Shown: piece by piece, positions 22,362 to 32,081 of the stretch | How positions within the stretch are numbered: the stretch's first letter is position 1 | Layout: every line of letters starts with the position of its first letter | NCBI GenBank assembly: GCA_034401795.1 | Contig: CM067374.1 | Span: 96,908,140 to 96,972,139, forward strand | Source: Chaetoderma sp. LZ-2023a | Lineage: Eukaryota; Mollusca; Caudofoveata; Chaetodermatida; Chaetodermatidae | Direction: 5' to 3' | Length of the DNA: 64,000 nt | Notes under the pieces: generated by a model | Database searches by the model: none | Told to the model about the DNA's origin: nothing | Seen by the model: the letters and a program-made list of their open reading frames with translations, nothing else | Program-made: the position numbers and the translations under genes

Positions 22362-22575
22362 TCACACTTGGAGAGACCTTCTCAAGATGAAATCTGTGGT
22401 TTTCTGCAGGTGTTCTACAGGCCCATACAGCTTTTCAAGAAAAGAGATCTCTTCTCTCAGCAGCTGATACGTACTGCAACATTGAAGTATGTGCTCTGTT
22501 GTCTGTTCTACTTCTCCACAAGGACAAGCAGGCGATGTCATAAGGTGGAACCGCCTGTACATGTGTTGGTTTAGT
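22362..22575 (-). pseudogene. I/Nimb-like LINE C-terminal fragment
   Basis: Minus strand reads RLNQHMYRRFHLMTSPACPCG, then EQTTEHILQCCSTYQLLREE and LYGPVEHLQKTTDFI. This is the cysteine-containing C-terminal tail found after RNase H in I-clade-type LINEs. An in-frame stop lies just upstream at about 22573. Only about 65 residues survive. Confidence 0.75.
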
Positions 22576-22602
22576 CTGCCCTAGGAAAAAACCTGTTTAC
22601 TA

Positions 22603-22652
22603 CGGGGGGGGGGGGGGGGGGTGGGGGGAGGGTGGGGAGGGGGGGGGGGAGG
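22603..22652. repeat. G-rich low-complexity tract
   Basis: 18 consecutive G from 22604, then several further runs of five or more G. It abuts the LINE fragment. It has potential to form G-quadruplex structure. Confidence 0.9.
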
Positions 22653-23280
22653 GTGTGTGTACTCCCAGTGGTGGTCCGGCGCATGCACAGGAGAAGTAAC
22701 TCAGCCCGTAGACTTTTCTTCACCTGTGTGCTCGTACTGCCATCCGCCTGGGTAAACGTAGTACAGCTCGATGGACAGCATTTACTGGTCCCGGGTCGGC
22801 TAGTCCTTCCCATTATCCGACCACAGTACTAAAAGCAGCTCTCTTAGATGAAGCTTCCACACTATGCCACCAATGCTAATGTAGTGATTTGTCTAAATTC
22901 GCACTTGTGTTTTATTATAGAGCACAAGGCCAATATCAGTACTAAACATCAAAATTCCATAAATTAGAAAGTTACAGCGTCATTGCACGTCTTAACCTAT
23001 GTTGTGCCTTCCCAGTATCATAGTAAGTAAAATACATAACATTTCCAATCATTATTTGGTGCATCTTATGCGACACACGTTAAGACACGGACCAGATTTT
23101 AGATATCCTCGCTAGAATAACAAAGTCCACAGCGCATTGCAATTAGTCATTTGGCCTCTTCATACATTTAGACCACAAAATACACACGTCTAACACACAC
23201 CATCATCACATGCACTCACCACAACCGCCAAAGATATAAGTGCATTGTACACATTTTCTGCACATACATACCATCTGCAC
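22653..23280. other. Intergenic, no gene seen
   Basis: Frames here are short and match no domain I recognise. A minus-strand Pro-rich reading of the G tract is a composition artefact. Confidence 0.4.
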
Positions 23281-23609
23281 ACATTATACTAGGGCGCAGG
23301 GATGGCATCAATACGCCAGTGACGCAAGTTGATTCCAACGTGTCACCAGTTAATAAATTCCTGCCCATGCCTTCACTTGACGCACACACTACACCTACAG
23401 AATACACTGTTAGAGTCATGGATGATATTACAGAGCGTATGGTACGATTCGGTAGTACACCAGCACATATCCCTCCTCACATAGATATAGAAAGTACAGA
23501 CATATCAGAGGCTAAAATAGATCTAAATTACATTCTCACTGTGAGCCAGTGCTCACGTTGACGATTTCCAAAATGCTTCAAGATGGCGAATGAAGCCAGC
23601 GAACACATG

Positions 23610-24100
23610 TTTATTGACTTTGAATTCAGCAAGCCAATTGGGAGACGCCCATGCAGTCTTCATACACTTGTATGGGTTCTCTGGGACCGACAAATGTGGA
23701 CGTGTGCATGACAACTACCCCAACCTGCAACTTAGATTCAAGATTAAATATAACATACAGTCGTGACCTGTATAGCCTCTGGGGTGGGTACGCGGTGGTC
23801 TGTCCGAATATTTTGCTCCGCTGCACTGCATGTGCACGGCGCACAGACGATCTGGTTAACGTCGGTTCTCGGGGTGACAGATCTCGTTTTGCGACTTTCC
23901 GGAATGTACAAAGACCGACTTCTAGAGCCGGTGGAATGATAACTTTCCAGTGGGGCCCATTCCCGCTGAGATTGAACCACACCGTCTCATCCCGGCTGTT
24001 CGTGTCACCGGTATGACAGTCCATTACTCAATTTTATTTGACCATGACCCTAATGCTTTCACAGCTCATTACCATGCCAATGGCTCTACGGAGGAAACAG
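23610..24100 (-). other. Unidentified segment with a 132-residue minus-strand frame and AATAAA
   Basis: A 132-residue frame (24024-23626) starts with MDCHTGDTNSRDE and ends only 10 bases before an AATAAA (plus TTTATT at 23610-23615). Upstream lies a tandem array carrying TATA-like and CCAAT-like motifs. The opposite strand also has a 121-residue frame, so open length alone is weak evidence. I recognise no domain on either strand. It could be a small gene, part of an LTR, or chance. Confidence 0.25.
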
Positions 24101-24545
24101 TGGCCACTGTATAAGTGGCTGTTCTGACGCCACGTGGGGGTCATATGATCCTTCGCTTGGGGCCCAACCACACCAAAGCCATTTCACACTTCGCTACCCC
24201 TGTCAACCGATCTCGAACAGTGCTGACTGTATAAGCGGCTGCTCTGATAGGCCGCGAGGGGTCATGTGTCCTCGGGTTAGACACGTCCCACTCATTACAC
24301 ACCTCGCTACACCTGTCAATAGATCTACATCTCGAGCAGTGGTGACTATATAAGCAGCTGTTCTGATTGGCTGCGAGGGGTTGCATGACCATTCATTTGG
24401 CAACACCCCTAACCATTTCACCAGTCATTACGCCTGTCAAATGTGTCAATATATTAACCGCTCAAGCAGTGGTGACTGTATAAGCAGCTGTACTGATTGG
24501 CCATGAGGGGTCACGTGACACTGCCTTTAACCACACGCCCTTCAG
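24095..24545. repeat. About 120-bp tandem repeat, four copies, with TATA/CCAAT-like motifs
   Basis: TATAAG-containing units start at about 24109, 24229, 24349 and 24479 (steps 120, 120, 130). Consensus elements per unit: gtgactgtataagcagctg, then ctgattggctgcgagggg and tcacgtgac-like text. On the minus strand this reads E-box-like cacgtgacc, gccaatcag, then ttatacag/ttatatag. The motifs are only about 14 bases apart, closer than in standard promoters. Confidence 0.85.
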
Positions 24546-24624
24546 GTTTTTACCCACACACCTTTAAAGCTGTCAATCATCGGCACACACCAAAAGATCT
24601 ACATCCCTCAAAATGTTATGACAG

Positions 24625-24859
24625 GATGGGTGGCTTTTCTGATTGACTGAGATAGTGATTACATCATCAATATTTGAATTAGGTCAAGCCCACCTTTTTC
24701 GTGCCAAAACTACTCGAATCTGTTTGGTCCAGAAAGAATAGACCTATCTCTCGACTAATCAGATTCGAATATTTTTTGCGGGAAAGTGTGCTTGGCCTAA
24801 TTCAAATATTGATGATGTCATCACCCTCTCAGCCAATCAGAATATCCGCCTATCCCATC
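24625..24859. mobile_element. Foldback MITE, about 235 bp
   Basis: An imperfect palindrome over the whole length. The left arm gatgggtggcttttctgatt, then catcaatatttgaattaggt, mirrors right-arm text (acctaattcaaatattgatg-like and aatcagaatatccgcctatcccatc). The unpaired centre lies near 24735-24765. No ORF. Confidence 0.8.
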
Positions 24860-24989
24860 GCCTTTCTACTGATCTATGCATAATGCAATCCAACTAGACC
24901 CACAATGAATCCTACTATATATTATGTTCAATATTTACAGAATGGCATCTACGCGCGGACATATGTATGCACTCACACACAAACAAGGG

Positions 24990-26450
24990 ATTGTTGAAAC
25001 AGTCAAACCGATAAAAACAGTTCATGCAACTGTCTTGGTAAATGTCCATTTGCATGCCAAGAGAAGACTATTTTGAAATCCAGCACTAGAATTGAGCCAG
25101 ACATTTGTGGGTTGTAAATCTGGAAAAAATAGCATTGTCTTGATGTGCAAATGGACACCGACATTAGCAAAATGTAGGCTCAGTTCTAGTTGTGACATCT
25201 TGGATTTTGTCAGATTTTTAGAATCATCTTTAAAGATCTTCTCCAAAACCACTTGAGGGAATTTGATTCAAAACACATGAAATATATCATCTAGGCCAAG
25301 AGTTGAACCAAATTTGTTCAAGGGACATTGATTGGCGCAATGGTTTTGTGACCATCTGGCATAACCTAGTTTTCGCAAAAACAACTCCAGAACCTCTGAA
25401 CCGATTGGGCTGAAATTAGGGAAATGTGATTAGGCACTAAGAGTCATTAAAGTTTGTTCAATGGAAGTTGATATGTAAAAACATGGCCGCTGTGGATCAA
25501 TCAAAATGTAGCATGCTTGGCGGCCATAATGGTTTTCTTTATTTGATCGATTTTGAAGCCGAAATTGGTGTTATATAGGTTTTGGGTACGCTGCTTTCAA
25601 ATTTGCCACTTTTGAAAGTGTCGGATAAATGGTTTGGCGACCATCTTGTTTTCCCGAACTTATGCCGTGTCGATTGTCTGTCATCTGTCCGTCCGTCAAC
25701 CTTTTCTTTAAACAACTTCTCAAGGACCACTGGGCCGATTTCAATTATATTTGACAGGAAGCATCCATAGGGCATATGAATCCAAGTTTGTTCAAATGAA
25801 GCTGATCAGCCAATTTGGCTGGCGGCCATCTTGAATTTTGTCAGATTTTAAAAAACATCGTTAAATATCTTCTCCAAAACCGCTTTTATGATTGATTTAA
25901 AACTCATGAAATATGATCTAGGGAAAGCACTGAAACAAGTTTGATTAACGGAACTTGATTGGCCAAATGGTTCGGTGGCCATCTTGGGCGACCTAGTTTT
26001 CGTGAAGGCAACTCTAGAACCACTACCTAAGGGCCATTAATGTTTGTTCAAGGGCAGTTGATACTTAAAAAACATGGCCGCCATGGATCAATCAAATTGT
26101 AGCGGGCTTGGCGGCCACATGGAAACTGTCGGATAATTGGTGGGCATCTTGGATCATTTTCCCACTAAATAAACTTGGCCGATTTCAATTATATTTGGCC
26201 GAAGCATCCTTAGGCCATAGACACTAATGTAGGATGCAGAACTTCTATAAAAACGTTGATTAATCAGTTTTCTGGTGGCCATCTTGGATTGTCAAAAATC
26301 TCCACAAACTCGGTTAAGAGTACTATTAAATCACCTGCCAACAATTTTGGAAAGAATTTGTAGGTCGACACATGTAGGATTTGTGGCCTTGGTACTAGAA
26401 ATGCCAATGTTTCAGGCGAGTGACACAGGCCCCCTGGGCCTCTTGTTGGC
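24990..26450. repeat. Dispersed-repeat block with family A remnant and right end of family C
   Basis: 25000-25165 is a degraded family A palindrome (gtaaatgtccatttgcatgc ... gtgcaaatggacaccgac). 25200-26290 repeats sentences such as ttggcggccatcttg and ttgttcaagg with loose internal periodicity. The end at about 26385-26445, read in reverse, is aacaagaggcccagggggcc followed by tcactcgcctgaaacattgg, an inverted copy of the family C terminus. No protein-coding signal. Confidence 0.6.
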
Positions 26451-26664
26451 TGCCGTCTCGAGCATCATCTGCTATTATTATCGTTCGTTGGATTGTCAAT
26501 TTCTCTCGCGCTATATAAAACTGCTGGATCAAGCTAGGCGTGTGCGATTATTGCTTTCAGCGATCACGATCGATTATTTAAGAATATCAATTACCAAATT
26601 AATTAGCGTTGGTACAAATTATCAAGACATAATAACAAAAGCATATCAATGACAAAACCGGAAA

Positions 26665-26790
26665 TGGTGTAATTGGTGTTTCGAAAAGTCCATTTGCAGG
26701 CCAAGAGATTTTTGAAAATGTATCACTGGAATGCATGGCTCGATTTAAATGGACATACATTCACTGAGCAAAATGCCAATTTTCGTGACC
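26665..26790. repeat. Family A MITE, partial copy
   Basis: Contains aagtccatttgcaggccaag and atcactggaatgcatggctc; the right arm is mostly lost. Confidence 0.55.
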
Positions 26791-27104
26791 GATCTCATTA
26801 AAAAGTAATTAAAAGGTTGAAATAGAAATATTTTATGCAGTAGAAATTATTCACGATTATTTGATTATACAATTTTTAATCATATAAATTCACGATATAA
26901 AAATATATCTACAACTAGTTTCAAAACATTCATATACCATGATTTCCACCTGGAGCCTGCCCCTTTTATACCAGCCAGGGAGAGTAAGCCATGACCCCTG
27001 CCCTACCACAGTGCATATTTGGACCAGTTCAGCTACTAGCAACTATGTCCAGCATGTTAGAGGTTGCTAAAGTAGGCACTCAATAGAGGTGCCCGACGGC
27101 TTGA

Positions 27105-27306
27105 AGCAAGAGATCGAAGGGCCTGTGACACTCACCTGGACCATTAGCATTTGAACCATTGCATTTAAATAGACATCACGGATAATTTTTGGAAACTCGA
27201 AGACGGCCTCTAAAACAAATTGAACAATCAAAATTCTCTTTGATTTCTTGAAGCGAATCGTCATAGGATCATTCCACCCATGTTTGTTTGAAATCGAGCC
27301 ATTGAG
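27105..27306. repeat. Family C repeat, left end up to a microsatellite
   Basis: Opens gcaagagatcgaagggcctg, then ctcacctggaccattagc and gcatttaaatagacat, and runs to ttgaaatcgagccattgagt, where the (TAG)n begins. The same succession occurs at 39195 and 40050. Confidence 0.8.
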
Positions 27307-27309
27307 TAA

Positions 27310-27345
<36 letters not shown>

Positions 27346-27511
27346 CAGTAGTAGTAGTAGTAGTAGCAGTAGCAGTAGCAGTAGTAGCAGTAGTAGTAGT
27401 AGCAGTAGCAGTAGCAGTAGCAGTAGTAGTAGTAGTAGTAGTAGCAGTAGCAGTAGTAGCAGCAGTAGCAGCAGTAGCAGTAGCAGCAGTAGTAGTAGCA
27501 GTAGTAGCAGT

Positions 27512-27546
<35 letters not shown>

Positions 27547-27613
27547 CACCAGCAGTAGCACCAGCAGTAGCACCAGCAGCAGTAGTAATAGTAGTAGCAG
27601 TAGCAGTAGTAGC

Positions 27614-27666
<53 letters not shown>

Positions 27667-27676
27667 CAGTAGTAGT
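27307..27676. repeat. (TAG)n/(CAG)n trinucleotide tract, 370 bp
   Basis: Uninterrupted trinucleotide units, TAG mixed with CAG and a few CAC/AAT variants. Every frame reads as homopolymer-like Ser, Leu, Thr/Ala or Tyr/Cys peptides; these are not genes. It is bordered on the right by the 3' end of a Penelope-like RT. Confidence 0.97.
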
Positions 27677-29240
27677 TGATTTTGCGCAAGAATCGTGAGG
27701 AGTAACCTCGTGGTTTGAGGGCTTTGAATAGGGTAGAGCACGCTTCTTCAAAGTTTTTCCTATCACTCGAATTCCTGTGAAAACGGATTATTTGTGATTT
27801 TACTATTCCTTTAAAAGTATGCGGTGGATGGAAAGATTTTTTGTGCAATAGCTGATGCTAATCGGTTGGTTTGAAATACACTTTGTAGTCTAAGTAGCCA
27901 GTTGTTTCATACTTTAGACCTTTATATACAGTTATCCAGGAAATCTACAGACGTCTCATCAATGGTTGCTTTTAATTTGATATTCGGATCGTGATTGTTC
28001 AGAATTTCGAAAAATTCATCAAACTGCCTTTGTGTGTTGCCAAATCATGAAAATGTCATCAAGGTGCCTGCGATAAATGAGGGGCTGTTTTGGACACTTT
28101 TCTAACGCTTCCTCCTCCCACTCTGCTACGTAAATATTTGCAAAACATGGGCTAAAGCGCTTGCCCATCGCGCAGCCGCAAATTTGTTGGTAAATTTTGC
28201 CATCGAATTCAAAATCATTGCCTTTCAGACTCAGCTCTAATAGAGCTGTTACTTCTCTGTCTGGCCTGTTGGTATCTGGGTAGTTCACGAATGCTTTACG
28301 GATAGAATTTATACCCTTCTCGATGTCAATGTTTGTATACATAGCATCGATGTCAAGCGTGACCAGGAATGAATTTGGAGGTATCCAGATCTCAGAGACC
28401 TGGGATAAGAAGTCTTCTGTGTTTTTCAAGAAGCTGGGGTGTCTATTTGCTATTGGCTGTAGATGGTAATCGATGTATTCACTGATTCTGTAGGATTCTG
28501 AGCCACAATCAGAAATTATAGGTCGCCCGGGCGGTGACATTGGGTCCAACCACGAATCTATGGGTTTATGAATTTTTGGCAAAAGATAGAAAGTCCGTGG
28601 TTTTGACTCAAGCTTAGCAAAGAGATACTTATGTTGCTTTTCAGTGATCTTCTTGCTATCTCATTAAATTTGCTGCAATTATTTTGCCAATGTGGTTTGC
28701 TTAGTTTCTGGTAATGCTTTGGGTTACTAAGTTGTCGTTGCGCTTCACGCTTATAGTTATCTTTAAGCATTATTACAGTCGCCGACCCTTTATCTGCAGG
28801 TTTGATGACAATTTCGCTGTTTTTAGACAATTCAATTAAGGCCTGGCGTTCCTCATAGGGTAAATCTGGTTGATCATTAGGGAATGCAGAATTTTTAACA
28901 CATTCTGAAAAGAGTTCTATGCTTTCACCGATCGCTGGGTCCAGGAGTTTTATGTTTGGTGCCCAGCCAGTTTTTTCAATGAATGGTGGAATGTTACTAT
29001 TAGAGTTACGAAAGAAGTCTGCTAACTTAATACGGTGACTAAATTCAGATGTTTCCATAAAGCCATTATCTAAAAGAGCATCCAAACCTGTTTTAGGTTT
29101 TGGTGTTGGGACAAATGTAAGACCAAAATTAAGCAGTGACTTCTCTGCTTCACCTAAAGGGGAGCCAGTTAGATTGACAATATTACTGCCCAGTCCTGTT
29201 TCCGGGCGGATGTTACCTTGGCCCCTGTCTAGTTTAAATT
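27672..29240 (-). pseudogene. Penelope-like element reverse transcriptase (decayed; no endonuclease seen)
   Basis: Minus-strand order from about 29240: SPLGEAEKSLLNFGLTFVPTP; ELSKNSEIVIKPADKGSATV (the KPADKG block); a frameshift near 28650; RTFYLLPKIHKP (28555-28600); GRPIISDCGSESYRISEYID; LVTLDIDAMYTNIDIEKGI (motif A); QQICGCAMGKRFSPCFANIY (motif B); LIYRRHLDDIFMIW (motif C, HLDD where YIDD is usual). After another frameshift near 28030 come FDEFFEILNNHDPNIKL, VYFKPTD-stop-HQLL, KSFHPPHTFKGIV and KALKPRGYSSRFLRKI, the end of the RT thumb. PKIHK and KPADKG are hallmarks of Penelope-like RTs. No GIY-YIG domain follows: the sequence runs straight into the (TAG)n tract at 27676. At least three disruptions make this copy inactive. 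Confidence 0.92.
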
Positions 29241-30702
29241 TAGGAATTTAAGCCGGGCAGAATACATAGAGTTAGCTCTCTTTTCAGTCCAATGAATGTT
29301 ATCCTTAACAACATTAAATTCGGAGTCTGAGTGCAGGAATGACAATCACAGATTTTGATGATTCAGCCGTCGAATTGAGGGACTGAATCGCGAACCTCTG
29401 CTGAGCTGTCAACCGACTTGAATAGTTAAGTTTTGCGAAGTAAATCACAGTCTTTGGGAATTTGGACTTAATCGCACTGAAAAGCAGCATTAATCTATGT
29501 TTTGAACTAGAGATGGGTTTATTCATATCATTAATACCAATGCTAATCACTATTTTCTCTGGTTTAAATGATCCAGTGTACCTTTGAACTATTCCTCTAG
29601 CATGACACAATTTAGCATTGCATTGCGTTTCAGGGTGGGGCTCAACATTAATGCGACTCAGGTTCGAAGCTCCAAAGATGGGTACTTTGTTCGTGAGAAC
29701 AGGTAGTCGCCAGTCAATTTTGTTTTCGATTTCATGACAAAATTTCCAAAAAATGTTTCTCTCCAACATGGTTGATTGTTTGGGTCTATTTGCAAATTTA
29801 ATAGGATGCACCTCCGGTGCATTACTTGGACCTGGAGTTGGAGAGAAGCTGGGCTGTGGCAGTTTCCCTGTTGGGGATGGGGTCTTAAGACCTGATGGTT
29901 GACTGCTCTGAGGGGATTTCTTAGAAGCGCCAGTCAGTGAACCAGATTTGCTACCATTAACCCTTTCCCTCTGTGGCAAGATCGGACATTCGTTTGGGTC
30001 ATTTAGATTGCCTAGTGGAGAGTCAGGTAGTGGGATTAATGATGCTTCAAATAGCATACCTCTAGGGCCAGAATCTAATGGTAGCAATGGAGAGATTTTG
30101 TTGTCTACTCGTTTTGTGATTGGCGGCGAAGTTTCAGGTGATCTGAGGCATTTTTTCATTTGTGATTGTGGGGCCACAGTTGGTATCATGACCAGAGGCG
30201 TGGCTTGTGTGAGATTTTGAATTGGTTGCTGAGATGGATCAATCGGTCGCACAAAATCGTAAAAAGAACTAATCGCATTAATGTCGAGCTTTCTATTATA
30301 ATTGTTTTTTGCCCAGCGTATAGCATTGGATTTAGCACGACCTAGGTCTAAATGTGGCATTGCCTGTGTGAGGACTACTTCAGTTCTAATACTACCAAGT
30401 TGTTCATTATAGTGATTTAGCATGGCCCTAATGGTAGATTTTGCCCACTCAAAATTCACATTCCAGATGGCAAAGTAGATGTCATCATCTGGCATAGCTG
30501 GCTTACACAATCCATTCAGCTCTTCCACCTTCCTGCTAAGCCCATCAGGGAGAGTTTCGGCATCTAAATGCCTATGTAGCGTAGCAATATGGTGGAAGCA
30601 CTGAATTATTTGGTAATACAGCTTTACCAGGCACGCATGCGCAGATGAACCCCCTTTACCATCTCCATTCTTCCTACGACCATTCTTCCTCGCAATAGCC
30701 AT
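29203..30702 (-). pseudogene. ORF1 of the Penelope-like element, with C-terminal SGNH-hydrolase-like domain (one frameshift)
   Basis: A 462-residue open frame (30702-29314) lies directly upstream of the RT on the same strand. Residues 1-20 are basic. Residues 25-150 look alpha-helical (WAKSTIRAMLNHYNEQ) and match nothing I know. Residues 160-310 are Pro/Ser-rich and probably disordered. From about 335 an SGNH/GDSL-hydrolase fold appears: PIFGASNLSRI (344-354; catalytic Ser in GASN, usually GDSN), then IVISIGINDMN (384-394; the G-x-N-D block). The frame ends RLRI-stop, but a one-base shift restores FNVVKDNIHWTEKRANSMYS, supplying the D-x-x-H catalytic pair, and a stop near 29203. It was thus a hydrolase-bearing ORF broken by a recent frameshift. 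Function in the element is unknown; esterase-type ORFs are known in CR1 and some other retroelements. Confidence 0.8.
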
Positions 30703-31462
30703 TCAAACAGACAAGCGTTCAATCTAACTAGCAATCAGACAGGCAATTGAGCAGGTAAGAAAGAGTCGATCAGGCAAACTCAAATTCAAGGACACAAATT
30801 CATTCACATCAACTACAAATTGAACCAATATATTACTTACACCTGAAAGACAAATTATAGAATTAACATGTAATATGCAAGGGTTAACAATACAACAATA
30901 CAATACGCAATATTATAAGTTACTCACAGTAATTATGGCCACCATCAATTGGCTAAATGCATTTCGCAGGACTGAAACTTTGCATTACTTCAACTACCGG
31001 TATGTCTTTAAGTGACATTAATTTTGAAATGCCACTAGGGCAACACAATCATTCTATTGCAGTCAATTGAAGGATACAATCTGTCATGTAAGTACTTGAT
31101 GTCATAATCAAAATATGTCCCTTGTTAGCTGACGTTACAATCAAATAATTTTAAATCCTTCTGACCTTCACGAAAATCACAAAGGTATGACAGTAACCGC
31201 CTGACTTTTATGTTTGTGAGTTTATAATTTAATAAACATTCTGGGAGATAAATTTGTTTCAAAATAGTCAAAGGCTTACCGACATAGTTCCTTGAAATTG
31301 AGATTCTGAGAATTCATGGGTCAAAGTGAAAATCGATTCAAACACACGTATGAAGTGGGTGGAGCTTAACTAGAAATGGGTGGGGCATAGCCAGAAATGA
31401 ATTCCTCTAGCGACTCATATATTGGCTTGGCTTATTGAATATGGTACATTTGTCTATCACAG
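30703..31462. other. Intergenic, possible 5' region of the Penelope-like element
   Basis: AT-rich, no ORF. Short direct repeats of aattgaac/caattga type only. A 'gtgggtggagcttaactag...gggtggggcatagc' sentence at 31355-31390 recurs at 36460-36490, so part is dispersed repeat. Confidence 0.4.
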
Positions 31463-31697
31463 CTAACCCTTTAGTGGTCATACCAGCCAAAACCGGCCTC
31501 TGCTATCATCTTGTGAAATATCTACTTACAGGCCAAGAGAATACAATTTTTGAAAATTTACCACGGGAATGACTGGCTAGTCGCCAGTCATTTCAGTAAT
31601 AAATTGTCAAAAATTGTATTCACTCGGCCTGTAAATGAACATTCAATTTAGAAAATATTTAAATTTTCTTGACCAAATCTGACCATTAGAGGGTTAA
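31463..31697. mobile_element. Family A palindromic TTAA MITE
   Basis: Left end taaccctttagtggtc and right end gaccattagagggttaa; the centre ggaatgactggctag faces gccagtcatttcagt. A nearly complete copy. Confidence 0.85.
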
Positions 31698-31990
31698 AGT
31701 ATGGCCATTCACCCACATTGAATACATTAGAAAAATAAAAATATACATAATTTAATTCCCTATAAAGATACAATTAGACATGGTCATGTATTTTATATAA
31801 TGAATTAAAATTCCACTACATCTTCAAATAACTAGACAGGATTGCATGCCTAACACAGTCTACATGATGCATAGGAATATATGATTAACCCGTAGCTTCA
31901 TAATACCTTCCGAGAAACCCAGTGCCATGATAGTTAACCATGAAAACCAGTAAATAGTTTGAAATCAATCTGACTGAAGATTGTTCCTAC

Positions 31991-31996
31991 TTTAAT
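31991..31996 (-). promoter_or_regulatory. Possible polyadenylation signal ATTAAA for TTLL2
   Basis: Plus TTTAAT is ATTAAA on the minus strand, about 90 bases past the TTLL2 stop. It is the common variant signal; no AATAAA was noticed nearer. Confidence 0.35.
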
Positions 31997-32081
31997 TATC
32001 CGTACTTAACATTCTGTCAAATTCTCTTCAACATATTAATGTGGCTAACTTTTAAATACACCATCTTAGACAGTTCAATAC

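Noticed and set aside
22571..22813. A Pro-rich 80-residue minus frame
   Set aside because: Its Pro stretch is the complement of the G tract, and the remainder matches no domain.
27248..27848. Long frames encoding poly-Ser, poly-Leu, poly-Thr/Ala and Tyr/Cys peptides
   Set aside because: All are readings of the (TAG)n/(CAG)n tract in different frames, so length alone means nothing; the same applies at 39127-39558, 39932-40415 and 63348-63557.
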